This document shows, piece after piece, positions 57,913 to 64,000 of a DNA stretch of 64,000 nucleotides. The position numbers and the translations under genes were made by a program. The notes below the pieces were generated by a model. That model was not told the origin of the DNA. It saw nothing but the letters and a program-made list of their open reading frames with translations, and ran no database searches. Numbering within the stretch: position 1 is the stretch's first letter; each line of letters opens with the position of its first letter. The DNA comes from Paenibacillus sp. MZ04-78.2 (GTDB lineage Bacteria; Bacillota; Bacilli; Paenibacillales; NBRC-103111), in assembly GCF_024213375.1 (NCBI RefSeq), contig NZ_JANAVJ010000003.1, forward strand, positions 124,001-188,000. The letters are read 5' to 3'.

Positions 57913-59418
57913 TCATTCTTCCGCAAAACGCGCCTGCTGGTCGTAAAACCGGAGCGGAATGGTCGCCAGCGTCCCATTGCGGTGTTTCAGAAGCTGCAAA
58001 CTTGAGCGTATTCCGTTAGCGGACGTTCCGTTAGACTCCGGCTTCAGCCGCATAATGACGTCGGCTGACGCTTCCGCCCCTTCCGGTAGACGCTCCTCCC
58101 CGATATCCGAAGGAACGGCCGCAATAACAGGGCCACCCCATTCCTTGGACCAATGCTTCAGCATATATGCAATCGTCGTCTGATGCTCGGCGGACGAGCG
58201 GGGCGGATTGGGCAGTCCGCCTGTCGGGATACGGTTAATATGGTCGATGAATACGACGGGCGTTTTGCCGGACATCCCTGCAATCCGCTCGACATTGGTC
58301 ATGACGCGGTCGATCGTGGAATCGAGCGAGCATTCGATCGTCCAAAGCATATGGCTGATGGGCATATAACGTTTATTGGCTTCGGCCACTTGCCGCGGCT
58401 CGATCTTCCCGCTGAGCACATTCTGCGGCTCGGTGCCGATGAGCCTGGCAATGCTTCGCGCCCAGAGCTCGAATCCCGTCATGTCCCAGGATACGTAAAC
58501 GACCGGCGTCTGGTGCAAAGCGATATGGTCCGCTATTTGCTTCATCAGCATCGTTTTGCCCGAAGAAGCGGCCCCGGCCAGCAGATACAGCCCGCTTCGA
58601 AGCCCGCCGAACAACGCTTCGTCCAGCGCGGCGAAACCGGTCGGGACACCCGATGCTTGTCCGCGATGCCGCTTCATGAATTCTTCGGTATATATGGAAA
58701 CATTTTTCGTATCGGGAGCAATCGGAAGCAGCATCGTCTCTTCCATCGTTTCATTCAACAGCCGCATGAACGAATCCAGCGGATTTTGCACCCGCACGAA
58801 GAAATCGTTGACGTCCCGGATCGACTCGGGCAGCTGCATGATAAACGTTTGCTTTGCCGTCGATTGCAGCAGCGCTTGGATTCTGACGCTTTCCCGCCGC
58901 CCTGCCTCATCATTGCCCAGACAGATGAACACCCGCTTGTCCCGCAGCTTGTCCGCATGAATTTCTTTAAAAGACATCCAGATCGGCACACATACTGCCG
59001 GCAGGTGCGCCTGAGCCAAGCTGAGCACATCGAACACCCCGCCGCACACGATGACATCCTCCGTCTGCTCCAGGATCTGCTCGTTGAATAAATAGTCAAC
59101 CACTCCGAGCAGCGATTTGTATTTCGGCTCGCGCTGATCGACCGATCGTCCGATTAAATCGACCGTGACCCCGTCTGCGTTCGTAATCGGAATAATAATA
59201 CGGTTCTCAAAAAAATCACCCAGCTTGCCCGAGTTGATGTAAAACCCAAACTTGCCCGGTTCAAAGCCGATTCGATAATGCTCCGCCGTCTCCTGATGAA
59301 TGCCCCGCCGCTCCAAATAAGCATAAGCTTCTTCCTTAAGCTGTTTATGGTAATGGGTGACAAGCTCCTCCAAATCAAACGCGGTCTTGGCTGCGCCAAG
59401 GTGTTGTACTTCGCTCAT
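57913..59418 (-). CDS. Twinkle-like primase-helicase with degenerate toprim domain
   Basis: 501 aa. Residues about 30–120 match the DnaG catalytic-core N-part (AYLERRGIHQETAEHYRIGFE, GRSVDQREPKYKSL); 121–200 is a toprim fold; 255–500 is a DnaB/RecA-type helicase with Walker A GAASSGKT (282–289) and Walker B VVFIDHI (388–394). In toprim the catalytic Glu position is Gly126 (VCGGVFDVL) and the first Asp of DxD is Gly168 (LGNDEAG), while Asp170 stays, so priming activity is doubtful. No zinc-binding domain. It resembles T7 gp4/Twinkle architecture but sits among housekeeping genes, with GGGGGGAAG before the ATG. Role unknown; repair or restart is a guess. Confidence 0.82.
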   Translation of the reverse strand: MSEVQHLGAAKTAFDLEELVTHYHKQLKEEAYAYLERRGIHQETAEHYRIGFEPGKFGFYINSGKLGDFFENRIIIPITNADGVTVDLIGRSVDQREPKYKSLLGVVDYLFNEQILEQTEDVIVCGGVFDVLSLAQAHLPAVCVPIWMSFKEIHADKLRDKRVFICLGNDEAGRRESVRIQALLQSTAKQTFIMQLPESIRDVNDFFVRVQNPLDSFMRLLNETMEETMLLPIAPDTKNVSIYTEEFMKRHRGQASGVPTGFAALDEALFGGLRSGLYLLAGAASSGKTMLMKQIADHIALHQTPVVYVSWDMTGFELWARSIARLIGTEPQNVLSGKIEPRQVAEANKRYMPISHMLWTIECSLDSTIDRVMTNVERIAGMSGKTPVVFIDHINRIPTGGLPNPPRSSAEHQTTIAYMLKHWSKEWGGPVIAAVPSDIGEERLPEGAEASADVIMRLKPESNGTSANGIRSSLQLLKHRNGTLATIPLRFYDQQARFAEE

Positions 59419-59433
59419 GACGTTCTTCCCCCC

Positions 59434-59480
59434 GCAAAAAAAGCATTCCGCAAAAACAATGCTGTTTTTGAGAATGCTTA
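59434..59480 (-). terminator. Terminator after mecA
   Basis: Two-part stem AAGCATTC/GAATGCTT (59441–59448 with 59472–59479) and inner CAAAAACA/TGTTTTTG (59451–59458 with 59463–59470), then seven T on the minus strand. Confidence 0.9.
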
Positions 59481-59507
59481 CGATTCGTTAAGCTCAACAA
59501 GCCTCAA

Positions 59508-60107
59508 TTAAAACTTGGAACAAAGCACCTTCACGGCATCGGATTCAATGACGACCTTTCCGTATTCCTCCAGAACCGCTTGCGTGACGGATGTGGCTTC
59601 TCCGAACTCGGACAAGACAGCCACGACCGATTGAAGCCGCTTTTCTTCCATCTCAACGGCATCCAGCAGCAGGACCCATTTATTTTTATAGGAATACAAC
59701 GTTCCACCGTCCATCAGGAGCGGATTGATGACTTTGGCAAGCCGGAGCAGGTCCTCAAAATCATGAAAAGCGTAAATGATTTCATCGGTCTCATCCATCG
59801 TCACTTCAAGCTCGTACACTTCTTCCATTTCGTCCTCTAGCGTATCGTCGCCTTGGCTGAAATTCATTCGGCCGCGTGTGACGATCACCATCATCCCTTG
59901 CGCCGGCATGGCGAGGACTTCCACGGCAAGCGGTCCGGTTGCGTCGAAGCCAAGCTCGGCATAGGCTTGGTCCATCATCTCGCTGAACAGCTCGTGAACC
60001 TTGGGGATTTCTCTCCACATGTCATCCTTGTGAATCCCGCGCTCCGTTAAGTCATCGAATGTGAGGAAAATCCGTATCTTGTCTTGACTTAAACGCTCCA
60101 TTTTCAT
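59508..60107 (-). CDS. mecA: Adaptor protein MecA
   Basis: Adaptor that brings substrates such as competence factor ComK or sporulation regulators to ClpC for degradation. 199 aa; N-terminal substrate-binding part (MERLSQDKIRIFLTFDDLTERGI), an acidic linker (DDTLEDEMEEVYELE) and the ClpC-binding C-terminal domain. GGAGG is 8 nt before the ATG. A TATAAT box with poor -35 lies at 60274–60279, so the leader is about 160 nt; I see no other gene in it. Confidence 0.92.
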   Translation of the reverse strand: MKMERLSQDKIRIFLTFDDLTERGIHKDDMWREIPKVHELFSEMMDQAYAELGFDATGPLAVEVLAMPAQGMMVIVTRGRMNFSQGDDTLEDEMEEVYELEVTMDETDEIIYAFHDFEDLLRLAKVINPLLMDGGTLYSYKNKWVLLLDAVEMEEKRLQSVVAVLSEFGEATSVTQAVLEEYGKVVIESDAVKVLCSKF

Positions 60108-60334
60108 ACTGGATTCCTCCCTTGCCGACTAATAATAAATAGCTTATGAAGTTTGGTAAACAAAGGTGAGCCGCGTTCGTTCCGCTATATAAAGGATTCG
60201 AAAACGCGTTCAAATGTGCGTCTTCCAGCCTTTCCCCTCGGAAACGGTACAGCTTGTTTGCCATGCTACGTCTATTATATCACAAACTGTGAAGAAAAGA
60301 ACGGTTGTTGCCTGAAAAAATGCCCTTTTCATAC

Positions 60335-60379
60335 AAAAAGACACATACGCCGCCTTTTGGAGGAGGCGTATGTGTCTTT
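60335..60379 (-). terminator. Terminator after the YtxH-like gene
   Basis: Perfect 15-bp stem (60337–60351 with 60365–60379), 13-nt loop, TTTTT on the minus strand; among the strongest here. Confidence 0.92.
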
Positions 60380-60396
60380 GCGCGCAAACCGAACGC

Positions 60397-60738
60397 TTAA
60401 TGCGCCCGAATTTCGGATTTTTTCCCGTTGCCGGCCAAAATGTCGTCGACTGCGGCCTTAAGCCCCGAATCCTGATTAATCAGCTCCTGAACCTTGCCGA
60501 GACCCGCGGCGGAAGTCGCCACGTCGGCCGCGCTCTTGCCGTAATCGGCGTTCGGCTCGGCCGAATCCGTCGGAGCCTTTTCTTTTTTGTCGGACCGATC
60601 CGTGACCTGATTCAGGAAACTTCCAATGGCGTCGCTATTCGTCACTGCGGAGAACAGCATCGGTTTTCTTTTGCCCGTTAGTACGACCGCTGCGGTCGCC
60701 CCGACAAGCCCGCCAAGCAGAAAAGCACCCCATCTCAT
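60397..60738 (-). CDS. Small membrane-anchored protein, YtxH-like
   Basis: 113 aa. An N-terminal hydrophobic segment rich in Gly/Ala (AFLLGGLVGATAAVVLTGKRKP) of the YtxH type is followed by a polar, Lys/Asp/Ala-rich tail without motifs. Probably anchored in the membrane with the tail in the cytoplasm. Function unknown. GGGAGGG lies 7 nt before the ATG; single gene with a strong terminator. Confidence 0.65.
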   Translation of the reverse strand: MRWGAFLLGGLVGATAAVVLTGKRKPMLFSAVTNSDAIGSFLNQVTDRSDKKEKAPTDSAEPNADYGKSAADVATSAAGLGKVQELINQDSGLKAAVDDILAGNGKKSEIRAH

Positions 60739-60860
60739 GCCAATCCCTCCCGTATTGTTTTCTAATTCGTTGCTATTTTTCGCTATATCCTATGAATCAT
60801 GCATGATAAAATAAGGAAAAGCCAAAAGATTCAATACCAAACCTAACGAGGGGATTACAC

Positions 60861-61739
60861 ATGTCTAAACAATGGATTGCTATTCTGGCCGCACTCCTTC
60901 TTCTGACTTCCTGCGGCGCCAAACCGGATGCGTCGCCTGACGCCTCGGCCAAAACGGAGCCGCCTGCTTCGCAGACGGTCTCAGGGGGCGAGAAAACGAA
61001 AACCGCAGACGGCGCCTCCGCTTCGAATCAGCCTGCACCGACTCCTGCCAAGGAAGGCAAAGAACCTGCTGCCGCGGACGGTGTCAAAAAACAAGCAAAG
61101 CGCTATACGATGAATCCGAAAACGTACGATATCATGCCGATCGATCCGAACGGGGCGCCCAAAAAAGTCGTTCTCCTGACATTCGATGACGGTCCGAAGG
61201 ACCTTGAGATGAATAAAGCGCTGCTTGATACGCTGCAAAAGCATAAAGCGAAAGCCGTCTTTTTCCTGAACGGCTACCGCGTCAAGCAGAAGCCCGAGCT
61301 CGTCGAGCTGCTTGCCTCCAGCGGTCAAACGATCGGCAATCATTCCTGGGATCATATCGATTTGAAAAAGGAAACCAAAGAAAAGGTAAATCAACAAATC
61401 GGAGATGTGCAAAAAGCGATCAAAGAGGTGACGGGCAAAGCGCCGGTCTTTTTCCGTCCGCCGTTCGGGTCCGGCAGCGATGACGTTCGGGCCAAGGCCA
61501 AGGAGGAGGGACTGCTGTTCATGACCTGGTCCAACGGATCGAAGGATTGGGAAATGACGGTGAAGAAAAACAGCCCCGAGCAAGTGATCAGCAACGTGCT
61601 GAGTCAGCTTCACCCGGGGAGCAACATTTTAATGCATGAACTGCCGTGGACCGTGGAGGCGCTGGACAAACTTTTGACACAACTTGAGGAAAAAGGCTAC
61701 GGATTCGTTGATCCGGAAGACATTGAAATCACATCATGA
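60861..61739 (+). CDS. Polysaccharide deacetylase lipoprotein
   Basis: 292 aa. Lipobox LLTSC near residue 19 marks a lipoprotein; residues about 20–90 are a Ser/Pro/Lys-rich linker; then a NodB domain with TFDDGPKD, the zinc ligands of GNHSWDH, and RPPFGSGSDD. It should remove acetyl groups from peptidoglycan or another surface glycan outside the membrane. GAGGGG precedes the ATG. Plus strand; its 3' end overlaps the convergent 61729 gene by 11 bp. Confidence 0.92.
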   Translation: MSKQWIAILAALLLLTSCGAKPDASPDASAKTEPPASQTVSGGEKTKTADGASASNQPAPTPAKEGKEPAAADGVKKQAKRYTMNPKTYDIMPIDPNGAPKKVVLLTFDDGPKDLEMNKALLDTLQKHKAKAVFFLNGYRVKQKPELVELLASSGQTIGNHSWDHIDLKKETKEKVNQQIGDVQKAIKEVTGKAPVFFRPPFGSGSDDVRAKAKEEGLLFMTWSNGSKDWEMTVKKNSPEQVISNVLSQLHPGSNILMHELPWTVEALDKLLTQLEEKGYGFVDPEDIEITS

Positions 61740-61959
61740 CGAGTTTCCAGCCCCAAACGGAAAGTCCTGCAACAAGGAGTACAAAAATCCATAGCAACGA
61801 CCGATAAAAATAAGGCAGCCACTTTTCTTTCTCTGTCGAATGCACAGTTTTACGGGGAGGCAGGTAATGATCGTCGAGTCCCTCTTCCTTCGCCGGGTCG
61901 GGTTGATGATCGGCCTCTTCCTTCGGTCGGTACAGAGGTTGCAGATACTTGTTGTTCAT
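61729..61959 (-). CDS. Small tail-anchored membrane protein
   Basis: 76 aa; polar N-terminal two-thirds (RPKEEADHQPDPAKEEGLDDHY) and one C-terminal membrane helix (SLLWIFVLLVAGLSVWGWKLV). Its start overlaps the CPBP protease stop by 4 bp, so the two are coupled, and GGAGAGAAG precedes it. No family recognised. Its end overlaps the deacetylase on the other strand. Confidence 0.7.
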   Translation of the reverse strand: MNNKYLQPLYRPKEEADHQPDPAKEEGLDDHYLPPRKTVHSTEKEKWLPYFYRSLLWIFVLLVAGLSVWGWKLVMM

Positions 61960-62552
61960 GATTCTTCTCTCCTGTAACGAAGAATGCAGCCCATGACGAA
62001 ATCAATCAGGAAATGGGCAATAATCGGTGTTAACAAGGACCCGGTCCGAATATAAATCCAGCCGAGCCCGTAGCTGATGCTGAAGACAAGTCCCGTCATC
62101 AGCCAGTGCTGCAAATAGCGAACATGAATGGCCGCGAACAGGATGCTGGTCCAGTACGGTCCCCACCAGGCTTGGATCGCACCGCGGAACAGCAGCTCTT
62201 CGCAAAATGCGACAATGAGCGAGATGAGTGCAATATGCCAAAGCGGCCTGTTTTTAAACAGCTTTTCGTTAATGCCCCCGTCGTCCGTTACTTCGGGAGG
62301 CACCCATCTGGAAACGAGCAGATCGACGAGCAGAACAGCGACGGCCAAGCCCGCTCCCCATAGTAGGATCGTATAGCCCGACCCCGGGGAAAACATCGCC
62401 CGCAGATCCGGTTTCTGAAAAAGCATCAGAACGACGGCTGCAAGGAAGACGAGAAGCTGAGTCACATACAAGTTAATGAGCAGTAAACGCTCGTCGATTT
62501 CGTCCGGATTGATTTTTTGCAGCTTGATCCGCTTAAAGTTAATTTTTTTCAT
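61956..62552 (-). CDS. CPBP-family intramembrane protease
   Basis: 198 aa, about six membrane helices. Abi/CPBP motifs in order: EELLFRG (near 117–123), F-x3-H in FAAIHVRYL, and HFLID near the end. These give the Glu/His active site of intramembrane glutamic proteases; target unknown. ATG 62552 has AAAGGGA 6 nt upstream; the frame is open nine codons further up. Divergent from the gene at 62623. Confidence 0.88.
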   Translation of the reverse strand: MKKINFKRIKLQKINPDEIDERLLLINLYVTQLLVFLAAVVLMLFQKPDLRAMFSPGSGYTILLWGAGLAVAVLLVDLLVSRWVPPEVTDDGGINEKLFKNRPLWHIALISLIVAFCEELLFRGAIQAWWGPYWTSILFAAIHVRYLQHWLMTGLVFSISYGLGWIYIRTGSLLTPIIAHFLIDFVMGCILRYRREES

Positions 62553-62622
62553 ACTGATTCCCTTTTTCGACAATTTCACCTATACTATCAGCATAGAATT
62601 AAGAAATCTGAGGTGCTCGATC

Positions 62623-63537
62623 ATGGAAAAACGGCTTACCCGAACGGACTACTTATTCGCCGTTACCTTCATTTTCATGCTTGTCCTGGCTACGGGGACC
62701 TTCTTCTTCGGTTTAAAAATGGGACAGGATCGTTCTTCGCTGAAATACGAAGATCTGCTCAACAAGCAAAACGAAACGGCCAAGAGCTTTACCGCCTACC
62801 ATCAGCAGTATCTGGTGTCTTTCTATCATACCATTTATCAGCCATACAGGGAATTTCATAAAAAGTGGTTTGAGAAAACCGATGAGCTGCTGACGAATCG
62901 TACGGCCGACGCTTCCTTGATTCTCAAGGAAATGAGCAAGCTCGCGCAGGAAAGCTACGACAGTCTCGGTTCCAAATCGATGCCGGGCTCCTCTCCGCTG
63001 CTGCAGGAAGCGCATAAAGACTACATGAAGAGCTTAAAGCTGTTCAGCGAGGGCCTGAAAAGCTATTCGGCCAAGGCAAACGGCATTCCGGCAGCCGAGC
63101 TGATCGCGGAGCTTCAAGCTGACCCTTATCTCGGCGAAGCGAAGACATTTGCGCTCAAGGCTGAAAAAAGCTACTACGAATCGATCGACAGATGGTATGC
63201 TACGATCAACCCACAATTTAAGCCTGTCGATGTAACCAAGCCGCTCTCTCTGAACGATTGGACGGGCCTGAGCCTGAATATGAAAAACGAATATGTCGCC
63301 CAAGTGATGCTTGGCAAAAAGCTGTTTAAGCCGTTCACCCCGCAAGATCTGACCAGTCGGATCGACGAAATGATTCAGTCCGGTCAAACGCAAAAAATGA
63401 ATTTGAACGATGTGGGGCAAGTCGTTGATGTGCTGATGGCTACCGATGCCGTTCGCAAAAGCGATTTTATCCGCAACAAAGACAAGTATTACGGCAAAGA
63501 AACGTTGCCGCAGCTTCCGTTTTTCACTGCCAATTAA
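62623..63537 (+). CDS. Membrane-anchored protein of unknown function
   Basis: 304 aa. Single N-terminal membrane helix (YLFAVTFIFMLVLATGTFFFGL, about 10–31) and a large helical extracytoplasmic domain without known motifs; Lys- and Tyr-rich. AGGTG lies 7 nt before ATG 62623; the long open frame upstream runs into the divergent CPBP gene and is not used. Own terminator downstream. Looks like a Paenibacillus-type conserved hypothetical. Confidence 0.75.
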   Translation: MEKRLTRTDYLFAVTFIFMLVLATGTFFFGLKMGQDRSSLKYEDLLNKQNETAKSFTAYHQQYLVSFYHTIYQPYREFHKKWFEKTDELLTNRTADASLILKEMSKLAQESYDSLGSKSMPGSSPLLQEAHKDYMKSLKLFSEGLKSYSAKANGIPAAELIAELQADPYLGEAKTFALKAEKSYYESIDRWYATINPQFKPVDVTKPLSLNDWTGLSLNMKNEYVAQVMLGKKLFKPFTPQDLTSRIDEMIQSGQTQKMNLNDVGQVVDVLMATDAVRKSDFIRNKDKYYGKETLPQLPFFTAN

Positions 63538-63551
63538 TACGCAGGCTTCCG

Positions 63552-63588
63552 AAGCCACGATGTCCGGTCTCGTACTCGTGGCTTTTTG
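63552..63588 (+). terminator. Terminator after the plus-strand gene
   Basis: 9-bp stem AAGCCACGA/TCGTGGCTT (63552–63560 with 63576–63584), then TTTTTG on the plus strand. Confidence 0.85.
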
Positions 63589-63597
63589 CCGCGCCTG

Positions 63598-63918
63598 TTA
63601 ATCGTACTGGAATCCGCGAAGGGCTGCGAGCGCAGCCATGCCGCCCTCGACATTAATGACATCGTCGAAGCCGTTCTGCTTCAAATAGTAGCACACGTTA
63701 GCGCTTCGCACGCCGTGGGCGCAAACGACATAAATCGTCCGGTCCAACGGAAGCTCGGCCAGCCTTCCCGGTATGCTGTTCATCGGCATCAGCTGCGCTT
63801 GTTCCCAATGATAATACTCCCATTCGTACGGTTCCCGGACGTCGAGCATCAGCGCGTCCCCGAGCTCTCCGTTGTCCATTTTTGCCCGAAACGCCTCGGG
63901 CTCTATATTTTCGAACAT
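63598..63918 (-). CDS. Rhodanese-like sulfurtransferase domain protein
   Basis: 106-aa single rhodanese domain: LMLDVREPYEWEYYH for the CH2A region and active-site loop VCAHGVRSANV with the catalytic Cys. May carry persulfide sulfur for cofactor or tRNA thiolation; partner unknown. AAAGGGG is 8 nt before the ATG. The last 80 bases of the window (63919–64000) hold only its upstream region. Confidence 0.9.
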   Translation of the reverse strand: MFENIEPEAFRAKMDNGELGDALMLDVREPYEWEYYHWEQAQLMPMNSIPGRLAELPLDRTIYVVCAHGVRSANVCYYLKQNGFDDVINVEGGMAALAALRGFQYD

Positions 63919-64000
63919 GATGAATTCCCCTTTCGCTGTACGATAATTTCATGCAGGTCGCACGGTTTATTTTAGCACGGCGAATTTAGGTTTCACAAAT

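Noticed and set aside
60052-60264. 70-codon frame upstream of and overlapping mecA
   Set aside because: No SD, starts about 8 nt from the likely transcript start, overlaps the mecA start by 55 bp, and has no motif; it is taken as part of the mecA leader.
1-64000. Mobile elements, prophage genes or CRISPR arrays
   Set aside because: No transposase, integrase, phage structural gene or regularly spaced direct repeats were seen; gene order follows Bacillus synteny throughout.

Overview
The window is a 64-kb chromosomal segment of a spore-forming, low-to-mid-GC Firmicute of the Paenibacillaceae type (Paenibacillus, Cohnella or a close relative). The evidence is spoIVA, a SpoVIF-family gene, ypeB and ypjB (sporulation and germination), bshA/bshB1 (bacillithiol), mtrB (TRAP), a Firmicute-type qcrABC with a cytochrome b6/IV-c1 split, and gene order that follows the Bacillus subtilis trpC–qcr–panD and cmk–rpsA–der–spoIVA–hbs–mtrB–gerC–aro–trp regions almost gene for gene. 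Nearly everything is on the minus strand; only the ypjC-like gene, a polysaccharide deacetylase and one lipid-anchored-looking/membrane hypothetical are on plus. I see no insertion sequence, prophage or CRISPR array.

Layout in window order (transcription mostly runs right to left). 1–8470: panC (cut by the window edge), panB, birA, cca, bshA, bshB1, mgsA, dapB, a TPR gene and ypjD, a housekeeping operon for CoA, biotin, tRNA ends, bacillithiol, methylglyoxal and lysine/peptidoglycan precursors. 8678–14460: ypjC, ypjB, ypjA, the menaquinol:cytochrome c reductase operon qcrABC, ypiF and an IDEAL-domain protein. 14515–18300: gamma-carbonic-anhydrase-like protein, an unknown winged-helix-like protein, a histidine phosphatase, and an ECF sigma/anti-sigma pair. 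18541–18676: an unannotated small-RNA gene with a consensus SigA promoter and two cre-like boxes. 18695–30016: the aromatic supraoperon aroC-aroB-aroH-trpEDCFBA-hisC-tyrA, with a TRAP-type leader before trpE that also holds a 33-codon reading frame. 30221–36877: a 54-aa HTH-like gene, cheR, ndk, a 220-bp inverted-repeat element, hepT, mqnA, ubiX, ubiA, ubiE/menG and hepS: polyprenyl tail and menaquinone synthesis by the futalosine route. 36966–45151: an unknown exported protein, mtrB (TRAP, which acts on the trp leader in this same window), a PAP2 protein, a divergent HPr kinase, tRNA-Pro(GGG), hbs, spoIVA with two SigE-like promoters, yphF-like lipoprotein, two ferredoxins around a nucleotidyltransferase, a DUF2768 protein and a SpoVIF-like protein with a SigK-like promoter. 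45234–55046: gpsA, plsY, der, a YIEGIA pair, yphA, fni, rpsA, plsC, cmk, ypfB-like and a PilZ-type ypfA. 55294–63918: ypeB (without sleB beside it), a 54-aa zinc-ribbon-like protein, prsW, a Twinkle-like primase-helicase with a damaged toprim site, mecA, small membrane proteins, a deacetylase, a CPBP protease and a rhodanese.

Most genes are ordinary conserved genes. The parts that deserve a second look lie between them: the cre-controlled sRNA candidate (18541–18676), the trp leader with its internal reading frame (27088–27371), the panB leader whose 13-codon frame runs through a terminator (1744–1961), and the 220-bp palindromic element (31742–31961). Start sites given here were chosen from Shine-Dalgarno spacing and family N-termini; no database search was run.
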